In this document: positions 56,286-64,000 of the stretch, piece after piece
Layout of the letters: each line of letters begins with the position of its first letter
Position numbering within the stretch: the first letter of the stretch is position 1
Source: Viola odorata
Taxonomy: Eukaryota; Streptophyta; Magnoliopsida; Malpighiales; Violaceae
NCBI GenBank assembly: GCA_963691705.1
Contig: OY829537.1
Location: 69,461,352-69,525,351, forward strand
Direction of reading: 5' to 3'
Length of the DNA stretch: 64,000 bases
Made by a program: the position numbers and the translations under genes
Notes under the pieces: model-generated
The model's database searches: none
Told to the model about the DNA's origin: nothing
Seen by the model: the letters and a program-made list of their open reading frames with translations, nothing else

Positions 56286-57370
56286 AAAATTTTACCTACA
56301 AAGAAAAGAACAAACATAAATAAAAGGTTAGTAAAAATACTCCCTCACACAATTTTCACTCGTGTATGTCACACCACTCGTACAATGCCTCACAAAAGTC
56401 TACTCCAAAATTGACTCAACTCACCCCACTTGATATTTTCATTGACAATTCCTTAATCAACCACACAAAGTGACTTAATGAAGAAAGCTTGAAAGAAAAA
56501 TCAAAGAAAACTCGGCTAAGAAGAAATTAAGGATGCTACACAAAAAGAAAATGTGAAAGAACAAATTCTTTAAAGAGTAGCTAGAGTAGAAAGACGAAAA
56601 TACTTGGAAGTAACAAAGACAAGCTCTTTGGTGTTTGACTTCGGGTACCACCCTCAAATACACACTTAAAAATCCTTAAACATTACCCCACTCAAAGCTA
56701 AGTCATACTTCAAAGAACCTTTTTTCTTTTCTTTCAGGGTTTTCTTTTTCACCTTTTTTTTAATTTTGATTTTTAAAAAAAATTCCATTTCAAGTATTTG
56801 GCAGCAAGAACTTGAGTTTAAATCAGTAGAAATTGGTGTAAATATGAAGGGAATTTTGGATCGAGGTGTATGTGAGAAAATGGTTTTTTTAGAACTTACC
56901 CGAAATTTCTAGGCAAGCTAAAAGTGCATTTTGTCTTTACTGATTAGGGCTAGTTCATATGTGCACACTTAGAAAATGATTTGGTTGGTGCATGTGACTT
57001 GGAAAAAGGCCGCGGAAATGTGTGAGGAAAAGATGACACAAGTGTAAGAGTGTTCTTCCAACTTGGGTCAAACAAAACACAACATGTGCTTGCAATTAAT
57101 TCAGTAAACTTGAATAAAAAAACACTCACACTTGAAGACATGAAGATGAACGTTTGAAGGTTTAAAGACTTGAAGATTTGAAGATCTAAGTGTCCATAAA
57201 TAAAAAAACTTGATGAAGAAAAAAGATATTCGAATAATAGCTACGAAAATTCTTTGTGTGCCAAAAATGAAAATCTTGTGACCAAATTGAAAACTTGCGG
57301 ATGGAAAACTCTTAGAACATGTAAAAGTTTGATAAAACGTGTCTTGAGCACCAAGTGCTCCACTACCGCA
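56286..57370 (-). other. Leader of the split LTR element
   Basis: No gene. It contains ACTCCCTCACACAATTTTCA and CTCGTGTATGTCACACCAC, similar in style to the leader segments at 1760-1860 and 39895-39940. The primer-site region is about 57349-57370. Confidence 0.55.
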
Positions 57371-58135
57371 TGATATGGCCCGAGTCACCTTAGCTTGGGC
57401 GTTTAGTGAGCACAAGTTTTTATGTCTCAAAACTAAAGCTTTAACTAGGTGATTTGGAACCAAAAGAAAGATAAGAGATGGATCTAGCTCAAGATAAGTT
57501 AAACACAACCAATGAACAGGCAAGAGTGTGGAAAAAGATAGAAGAAATAAACAAGCGGATTAGATAAAGAAATGATGAAAATACAAGCCGAAAATGTAAT
57601 GCTTATATTAAAGAAAAAAACCAATTACAAGTTTGATGATTGAAAGTTTTACTTGTGAGAATGTGAGTATCATCAACTATACATCAAACAAGGGAGTCTT
57701 TGGTGAATAAGGGTGGAAGTTTCCTCTGCTCTAAACAATATTCACTTGAAAAAAAGCTAAGGAAAATATCCTGACATTAGCCTATTTATATCTAGGGTAG
57801 AAAGAAATTAAAAATGACTAAAAGAGCGTTAGGAATGGCCGACTAACTTGGGTACTTCAAAAGGTTGGATATGGGCTCAAAAGGTGCTAGGCGCACCATA
57901 TAGCCATATGCCACGACTAGGGCCCTTGGTTCATGTGTGCCATGGGCATGGTGAGGTTCACGTCCGTGCACTGCGCATGAGATGGTGCGTCCGTACGGCC
58001 GAAGTGAGTAAGCTTCATGTGTTGCGTATGCGATAGTGCAGACGTCGTTGGTTCGAGGCCCGTGTCGTGCAATGGCACGAGGCTCGTTCCGTACTGGGGC
58101 GTGCTGTTGGGTTCGTGCGATGGCGCGATGAAACC
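57371..58135 (-). repeat. 5' LTR of the split element
   Basis: Plus-strand start TGATATGGCCCG; the part to 57713 matches the left remnant. A minus-strand TATA box (TATAAATA, 57783-57790) lies just beyond, so 57800-58135 is probably U3. That part is GC-rich with many short inverted repeats (for example GTGCCATGGGCAT). The outer boundary is set only by the start of pararetroviral sequence at 58134. Confidence 0.5.
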
Positions 58136-58999
58136 AAAGAAAATCAAAGATTTGCTCCAAATTACCTTCAAGCACTACAGGTCCAACCTCAAAATTCTCC
58201 TGCTTCAATTACTAGTAGATCTGCTTTCACACTTCTTGGAACCCTTCCTACTAAACCATCACAAACAAAATCATTACAAGGCCCAATAACTAAATCATTC
58301 ATCAAAAGTGTTAGTTATATTGAGCCAGAACATGGAAACGAACTTAAAACCATTGTATCCAACATGTTTCCAAAAGACTTTCTATTCATCTCAAACTCCC
58401 TAGAAAATAACAGAATATTCTACGAGTTCATACTTGTAGATACAGATTCAGTTGAAATAGTTCATGTTGAAGATCCAAGATATCCTAGAAAATACTCTTA
58501 TTCAAAATGCAAGATCCTGAAAATATTAACCTTATCTGATTGGGACTTGAACCCTTATACTAAAAAAGCTTTTTCTTACCCCTTTCGTCCAACCGGATTT
58601 AATTATCATGACTATCAAAAAGTATGGCAACAAGCCTTCCTATACTCAAACTATCACCACTCGTGGTTCTTCCATTTTCATAGTGATATACCACAAAAAT
58701 TCCCTCATTGGTTTTACCAATGGTGGAAATACTTCGGAGCATCAGAACTTGCATATCCTCCAATAGTCAGAGAAGGATTCGAAACCTTCCAAAAAAATTA
58801 TCACTCTCAAACTATACCAAAATTAATGTCATTCACTCTTATGTTCAAAATACCCTGGATCATCTATTGGGATTTTGACATTATTGACCATACCGCTACG
58901 GAACCACCAATATTGACAAGAAGATGGAAGGTAAAATGGTGGAAAAGTTTTCCACAGGAACAAGCTTGTAAAAATACTGTATTACACAAACTAGCAGAA
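58134..58999 (+). pseudogene. Inverted copy of pararetroviral second frame
   Basis: Plus-strand copy of the segment found on the minus strand at 60656-61521; both are 866 bp, with roughly 5% difference by eye. The frame is open through it and runs into non-viral sequence at both ends (58067-59158 overall). Shared short motifs include FYEFILVDTDSVE and HWFYQWWKYFGASELAYPP. It is a truncated fragment, not a gene in its own right. Confidence 0.8.
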
Positions 59000-59586
59000 G
59001 AGGGAGATGGTAGAGTTGAGGAGGATCGGATCAGATGTTCATGTAGATGTTCGTCAAGCGGGAAGATGGGTGTGTTTATAACTTTATTGGTTTCTTCTAT
59101 CATTTTTCGGTTAGACCCGGCTCGTATAGGAAAGATCATATTTGGAGGTAGATCATGAAAGGTTGAAGCAAGAGTGGTCGGATTAGGATTCATGATACTG
59201 GGATTGGGATAAGTGGTAGTTGGATGAGTAACAATTCCTTTTAATTTTTTATACTTTTCCATTTTCTGTTTCTTTTTCTAACTCTCAACACCTTCCTCAT
59301 AGTGGTTTATTGTATCCATAATAGTTTGAATAGTTTTATTAGTAACTTCTATCATATTTCTGAAAAGTTCAATTTTTATCAAATCATCATTCCATAATGG
59401 AGTTTCAGGATTAGAGATTGGAACTATGCTTTCGCCCATTACTTCATTATAAAGATTTTCAATATAAGATTTTTCAATATCATCATAGCTAGAAGCTAGT
59501 TATGTTCTTAATTCATACAAATCAGAAACTTTGTTAGTGTTTAGTTGAGAAAAACAGTAAGATAATTCTTTGAAAATGAAAGTCAT
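59000..59586 (-). pseudogene. Start of the next pararetroviral reading frame, broken
   Basis: Opens at ATG 59586, about 110 bp after a TATA box. Two in-frame stops interrupt it (about 59500 and 59280). The text is helical and charged in the middle and Pro/Thr-rich later. It is cut at 59000 by the junction with the inverted copy. Its place after the promoter suggests the 5' end of the main viral frame, but no domain is recognisable. Confidence 0.5.
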
Positions 59587-60178
59587 TTTGAAAGAGAGAA
59601 CTTACGAAGAGAAACTTTTATGCTTTATTGCGTTGAGAGATTTTAGTACAAGTGATATTTGCTTGCTTGCTTACAACTGAGGGGAATGCTGCTATTTATA
59701 GGGAGAGTTTAGATTAAATTTAATTTTACAAGGTTTGAAGATAAAATTTCACAAGCTTTACATTCTTCGAAGTTCGTTGTTTTCTGATGTTGCCTGGTAG
59801 CTGTACTTCTTCTGTGTTCTTGGTTGCTGAGGTGTGTGTGAAATTTGGCCGATTGATGCAGTTTTTTCCACGTGGCTTGCTTTCTCCGTTGGTGATAAAG
59901 CTTCAGTTTGATGAGGTGTGTCTTTATTTTGTCTGATAGACTTGTTTTTCTCCACGTGTCTTGCCATCTGTCTTGTTTTGTCCATATGTATAATTTTTTG
60001 AATTTTTGTCTTTTCTGGATAATATATCTTCATGCTGAGTTGCTTGTTTGTTGTCGACTAGTGTAGGATTTTTTTGACATAATTTGTTTAATTTTTTTAA
60101 TTTTGTTTTTTTATTTATTTTTTTTATATATTTTTTATCTCTAGAGATACATTTTTTTTATTTTATTTTAGATCTAGA
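59587..60178 (-). promoter_or_regulatory. Pararetroviral intergenic promoter region
   Basis: Minus-strand TATAAATAG at 59692-59700, followed downstream by a short leader. Upstream are two G-box motifs, CACGTG at 59869-59874 and 59953-59958, each followed by a similar CTTGC-containing phrase. A 91-codon frame across this area (59758-60033) reflects that internal repeat and is not treated as a gene. Confidence 0.55.
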
Positions 60179-60180
60179 TA

Positions 60181-60440
60181 CTCCCTCCTTCCCCAATTAA
60201 ACGTCGTTTTAGCTTTTGCTTTTACTATTTCGGAACGTACGTTAAGACGGCCGAAACTGTCACTATTTGAAACAATTTTGCCCCGAATTTTTTCTCGGAA
60301 GTACGTTAAAGATTAACGTACGTTCGAAAAAAAGTACGGAATTTTTGGGGGTCAAATAGTGCCTCATCCGGCCTCCTCGATATGCGTTCCCTACTGAATA
60401 TTGGGATGTGAGAAAGACATTTAATTGGGGAAGGAGGGAG
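60181..60440. mobile_element. Stowaway MITE (260 bp) inserted in the pararetrovirus
   Basis: Flanked by TA (60179-60180 and 60441-60442). Ends CTCCCTCCTTCCCCAATTAA and its inverse match at 24 of 25 bases. Copies of the same family are at 6661-6872 and 12070-12174. It interrupts the second viral frame. Confidence 0.93.
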
Positions 60441-61702
60441 TATAATTTTGCTATCATATCTGGATCATAATCTGGATTATAATTTCGGGGAGTTGTTGAT
60501 GATGCTACTTCATCTGCATCTAATTGAGAAAGTGTTTCTTTTAGTTTTTTCTTATATTCATCTTTTGACGAAGCAGTTGCTAGGTTTGCTTGTAGCTGAT
60601 TTTTGGATGAAAGGAATATAAATGGTGGTAGAGGAGTAGGGAAGGTAATTGTAGTTTCTGCTAGTTTGTGTAATACAGTATTTTTACATGCTTGTTCCTG
60701 TGGAAAACTTTTCCACCATTTTACCTTCCATCTTTTTGTCAATATGGGTGGTTCCGTAGCGGTATGGTCAACAATGTCAAAATCCCAATAGATGATCCAG
60801 GGTATTTTGAACATGAGAGTGAATGACATTAATTTTGGTATAGTTTGAGAGTGATAATTTTTTTGGAAGGTTTCGAATCCTTCTCTGACTGTTGGAGGAT
60901 ATGCAAGTTCTGATGCTCCGAAGTATTTCCACCATTGGTAAAACCAATGAGGGATTTTTCGTGGTATATCATTATGGAAATGGAAGAACTAGGAGTGGTG
61001 ATAGTTTGAGTACAGGAAGGCTTGTTGCCATGCTTTTTGATAGTCATGATAATTAAATCCGGTTGGCCGAAAGGGGTAAGAAAAAGTTTTTTCAGTATAA
61101 GGGTTCAAGTCCCAATCATATAAGGTTAATATTTTCAGGATTTAGCATTTTGAATAAGAGTATTTTCCAGGATATCTTGGATCTTCAACATGAACTATGT
61201 CAACTGAATCTGTATCTACAAGTATGAACTCGTAGAATATTCTATTATTTTCTAGGGAGTTTGGGATGAATAGAAAGTCTTTTGGAAATATGTTGGATAC
61301 AATTGTTTTAAGTTCGTTTCCGTGTTCTGGCTCAATATAACTAACACTTTTGACGAATGGTTTAGTTATTGGGCCTTGTAATGATTTTGTTTGTGATGGT
61401 TTAGTAGGAAGGGTTCCAAGAAGTGTGAAAACAAGTCTACTAGTAATTGAAGCAGGAGATTTTTGAGGTTGGACCTGTAGTGCGTGAAGGTAATTTGGAG
61501 CAAATCTTTTATTTTCTTGGGGTTGTGGTAATAGAAAGGTGTTTGGAGTTACGAGTTGTGAATGAATAGTTTTAGATGAATTGGATTTGAGTTGTTCAAA
61601 TTTGTTATGAGTAATAGGTATGTTCATGGCATAGGATGCCTTGGTTTTTTTGTTGGATTCTTTTTGTGCTACCATCAACTCTTTTTCCTTTTGTGTTGCC
61701 AT
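60441..61702 (-). pseudogene. Pararetroviral second reading frame, function unknown
   Basis: Begins at about 61702 (MATQKEKELMVAQKE), just where the RNase H region ends. It runs to the MITE with stops at 61142 and near 60990. The middle is aromatic-rich (HWFYQWWKYFGASELAYPP) and the C-terminal part is charged and helical (KKKLKETLSQLDADE). No known enzyme motif was found. A frame after RT without known domains is reported for florendoviruses; whether this is the same protein was not tested. Confidence 0.6.
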
Positions 61703-62446
61703 CAAATTTTCCCTGTAAAAATTCACAAGATAAAAAATTAGGTAAAGAATTATTTTCTCCTTTTATAAATTCAATTTCAAAGTCAAAGTTTGATAATAAG
61801 GTTTGCCATCGAGCAAAAATTTATTTAGAAACTATATTTTGAACATCTTTTTCTAAAATATATTTTGCACTTTTACAATCAATTCTTAATAAATTTTTTT
61901 TATTGAATAGGTCATCTTGAAAATTGAATATACATAATACTATAGATAAAATTTCTTTTTTAATTGTAGAGTAATTGTTTTGTGAAGCAATCCATATTCC
62001 TGAGCAGTATCTGATTAATTATTCTTTCTCATGATCTTTTTGTTTTAATATTCCTCCGAAGCCTATGTCAGATGCGTCTGTTTCTACAATTAAGTCAGCG
62101 GAAGGGTTAGGAATTCCTAAACAAGGAAGGTTTTTCATTTTTTCTTTAATATTTTTAACAATAATTGTCATATTTTCATTCCATGGTGGAGGATTTTTTC
62201 TAAGTCTTTGATATAATGGCAAACAGATGGTTCTTAGGTTTTTAATAAAATCTGAAACATAATTTAGGCATCCTAAGAATCGTTGTAATTGTTTTTTATC
62301 TTTTATTTCATCTGGGAATTTATCTGTAAATTCTATTGATCTACTTATTGGTTTAATGGTTTCTTGATAAATATCGAATCCTTAAAATCTAATTTTTGTT
62401 TGATATAATTTTAGTTTGGTAGCTGAGACTACCAATCCATTTTCTT
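61703..62446 (-). pseudogene. Pararetroviral RT C-terminus and RNase H, decayed
   Basis: Frames are broken by several stops. Recognisable are LIVETDASDIGFGGILKQ (first RNase H Asp region, about 62085) and, further on, text fitting the end of a viral RNase H near 61720. No longer functional. Confidence 0.7.
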
Positions 62447-63094
62447 TTAATATTTTAAGAATTTGTTTAAATGATTAAAATGTTCTGTTATAGATTTTGA
62501 GAATACTAATACATCATCTATATATACAATGGTGAATTTTATATAAGGATTTAAAATATCGTTCATTATATTTTGAAATTCTGAGGGTGCGTTTTTTAGT
62601 CCAAATGGCATTACATTCCATTCATAATGATCAAACTGTACAGTAAAGGTGGTTTTATACTTGTCTTTTTCAGTAATTTGGATTTGCCAAAATCCTGATT
62701 TCATATCAAATTTTGAAAATATAGTTGCTCCGTTTAGTCTTTTAATTAAATCTCTTTTATTAGGTATAGGGTATCTTATCCATTGTAATGCTTTATTTAA
62801 AGGTTTATAGTTAATTACTAATCTTGGAGCTCCTCGTTCTATTTCTGCTTGGTTTTGAACATAAAAAGCAGCACAGGACCATGGAGATTTACTTGGTCTA
62901 ATGAGTTTTTTCTTTAATAGAGTATCTATTTCTTGTTTACAGTATTCCAATAATTCTTTATTCATTTGTATAGGTTTGGCTTTAGTAGGTATATTTCTTT
63001 CATTGAATTTTTTTTCATAGGGTAGTTCTATTATATGTTTTTTTCTATTCCAAAAGGCATTTGGAAGTTCAGAGCATACTTCTTTTTCAAACAA
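62447..63094 (-). pseudogene. Pararetroviral reverse transcriptase
   Basis: An open stretch of 215 codons with typical caulimovirid RT text: SPWSCAAFYVQNQAEIERG, PRLVINYKPLNKALQWIRYP, MPFGLKNAPSEFQNIMNDIL and active-site YIDD in FTIVYIDDVLVFSKS. The frame is lost at both ends (frameshift near 63160 upstream and a stop at 62447). Confidence 0.88.
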
Positions 63095-63155
63095 ATTTTG
63101 AAAATATTTTATTTTTTCTATATTATTATGATTTTGTAGTTCTTCTTCAATTCTT

Positions 63156-64000
63156 TTAAAATTTATTTCTTTTGTTAAATGGTGTAAATGTTTTTTTCTT
63201 TTGGATTAACATAATATGTTTTGAGATAGAGTAAGTTTTTAATATATCAACATCTCTCTGTTGTGGTTTTTGGATGAACTGGAAACAAATTTCGGTATTA
63301 AAAATTCTAGTTTTTAGTCCTTCATTATCTACTGTGAACGGATTTATTTGAGTAATAAAGGGAGTTCCCAATATTATGCTTTGATTTAAATCTTTTACTA
63401 ATATGAATGTGTTTCTGAGACAAAATCCTTTATTACATATATTTACATTGGAAAGTTTATAGTTAATTTGGAGTTTAGATCTGTTGGCTCCATTTAAAGT
63501 TTCTTTGGTTTTTTCATAATATTAAGTAGGTATTAATCCTTCTTGAATACAATTTTGATCTGCTCCTGAATCTACTAGAGCGCATACATTCATATGAAAT
63601 TCTTTGTTTATGACTAAATCTATATTTACATACCACTTTTGGAATTCTATTTTGAAAATTGCATTTAAATAATTTTCTTCTGTAGTTCCTAAAGCTTCAT
63701 TGGTTATTTCTTGATTCATTTCTTCTAAATTTTTAGGTTGTTCCTCATTTGGCATCATAATTTTTATGTTTAATTTAGTATTTTCTATTTGCAATTTTTT
63801 TATATCCATTTTGATATGTTTTATTTCTTCTTTCAAATCTTGAGTTGATATTATAGATTCTTTAGGGGAAAATCTATTAATAATGTTTTTTAAATTGTAT
63901 GGTTCTATTTCTTTAGTTTCTTTTTCTCTTATTATTAAGTCTTTTAATTTATTTAAATATTCTCTTTGTATTTCGGGATCCTCTATTTTTCCTAATATTT
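63156..64000 (-). pseudogene. Pararetroviral capsid-linker and aspartic protease region (partial)
   Basis: In frame from the window edge: EDPEIQREYLNKLKDLI, then a coiled-coil-like charged region, then the protease with CALVDSGADQNCIQEG (active-site DSGA) and, after an in-frame TAA at 63522, the second protease motif ILGTPFITQINPF. A frameshift separates it from RT. The upstream capsid part lies outside the window. Confidence 0.75.

Larger units (their letters stand above)
45155..58135 (-). mobile_element. Small non-autonomous LTR retrotransposon, split by the Athila element
   Basis: Segments 45155-45460 and 57404-57713 are clear copies of one sequence (TAGTGAGCACA... to GAATAAGGG) in direct orientation, the remains of the two LTRs. 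Between them, ignoring the Athila insertion, are only a leader (56286-57370) and a short gag-like frame. The right copy continues to TGATATGG (57371), next to GGTAGTGGAGC, which resembles the primer site of the elements at 1-3985 and 34075-41802; the leader also resembles theirs. Total length without Athila is about 2.6 kb. Outer boundaries are uncertain. Confidence 0.65.
58134..64000. mobile_element. Endogenous pararetrovirus (Caulimoviridae), rearranged and decayed
   Basis: From right to left on the minus strand: protease, reverse transcriptase, RNase H, a second reading frame, a TATA-containing intergenic region, and the start of a further frame. A second, inverted copy of part of the second reading frame is at 58134-58999. 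The RT text and the lack of integrase or LTRs fit Caulimoviridae. The genus is uncertain; a florendovirus- or petuvirus-like virus is possible. Stops and frameshifts occur in nearly every segment, so it is a fossil. It continues beyond the right edge of the window. Confidence 0.85.

Noticed and set aside
57843..58208. 121-codon minus-strand frame in the GC-rich block
   Set aside because: Rich in His/Ala/Arg from palindromic GC-rich repeats; no protein family seen.
58067..59158. 363-codon plus frame as one gene
   Set aside because: Only 58134-58999 is viral; the ends read through unrelated sequence across the rearrangement junctions.
59758..60033. 91-codon minus-strand frame in the viral intergenic region
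   Set aside because: Its internal repetition mirrors DNA-level repeats around the G-boxes; it sits where the promoter is expected.

Overview
This 64 kb window is nuclear DNA of a flowering plant, probably a eudicot. It holds one ordinary host gene, a spliced eight-exon UTP11 gene with GT-AG introns, inside AT-rich DNA. The rest is mostly plant mobile DNA: Ty3/gypsy elements of the CRM-like, Tat and Athila types, Stowaway and hAT-type MITEs, and a decayed endogenous pararetrovirus (Caulimoviridae).

Layout. 1-3985: an internally deleted CRM-like LTR element whose 5' LTR is cut by the window edge. 5207-5912: a solo LTR with a TATAA target duplication. 5913-13759: AT-rich intergenic DNA with MITE pieces, short tandem repeats and an old retroelement remnant. 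13760-17566 (minus): UTP11, with a hAT-type MITE in intron 6. 19559-43095: a Tat-lineage element with TSD ATTGT. Its broken gag-pol is on the plus strand. Tandem repeats follow, then a block of four minus-strand coding units, each with its own TATA-like box. A young, full-length CRM-like element (34075-41802, minus, TSD GAGGA) is nested in it. 45155-58135: an old small non-autonomous LTR element (minus), split by a young full-length Athila element (45680-56041, minus, TSD GGTCT). 58134-64000: the pararetrovirus, with an 866 bp inverted repeat and a Stowaway MITE inserted in it.

History, from differences between paired LTRs counted by eye: the Tat element is oldest (about 3%), then the 1-3985 element (about 1.5%). 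The nested CRM-like and Athila elements are nearly identical between LTRs and keep open polyprotein frames of 1691 and 1825 codons. Each nested insertion sits in a clearly older element, which agrees with this order.

Less usual features: a near-palindromic motif around AGGCCT scattered at nine places through the Athila element; a dense AACGG (MSA/Myb3R-like) cluster in the CRM-like U3, which also overlaps the polyprotein-coding region; the antisense gene block in the Tat element; TGACGTCA repeats differing in number between the two Tat LTRs; and the pararetroviral inverted repeat. All readings were made by eye; no alignments or database searches were run.
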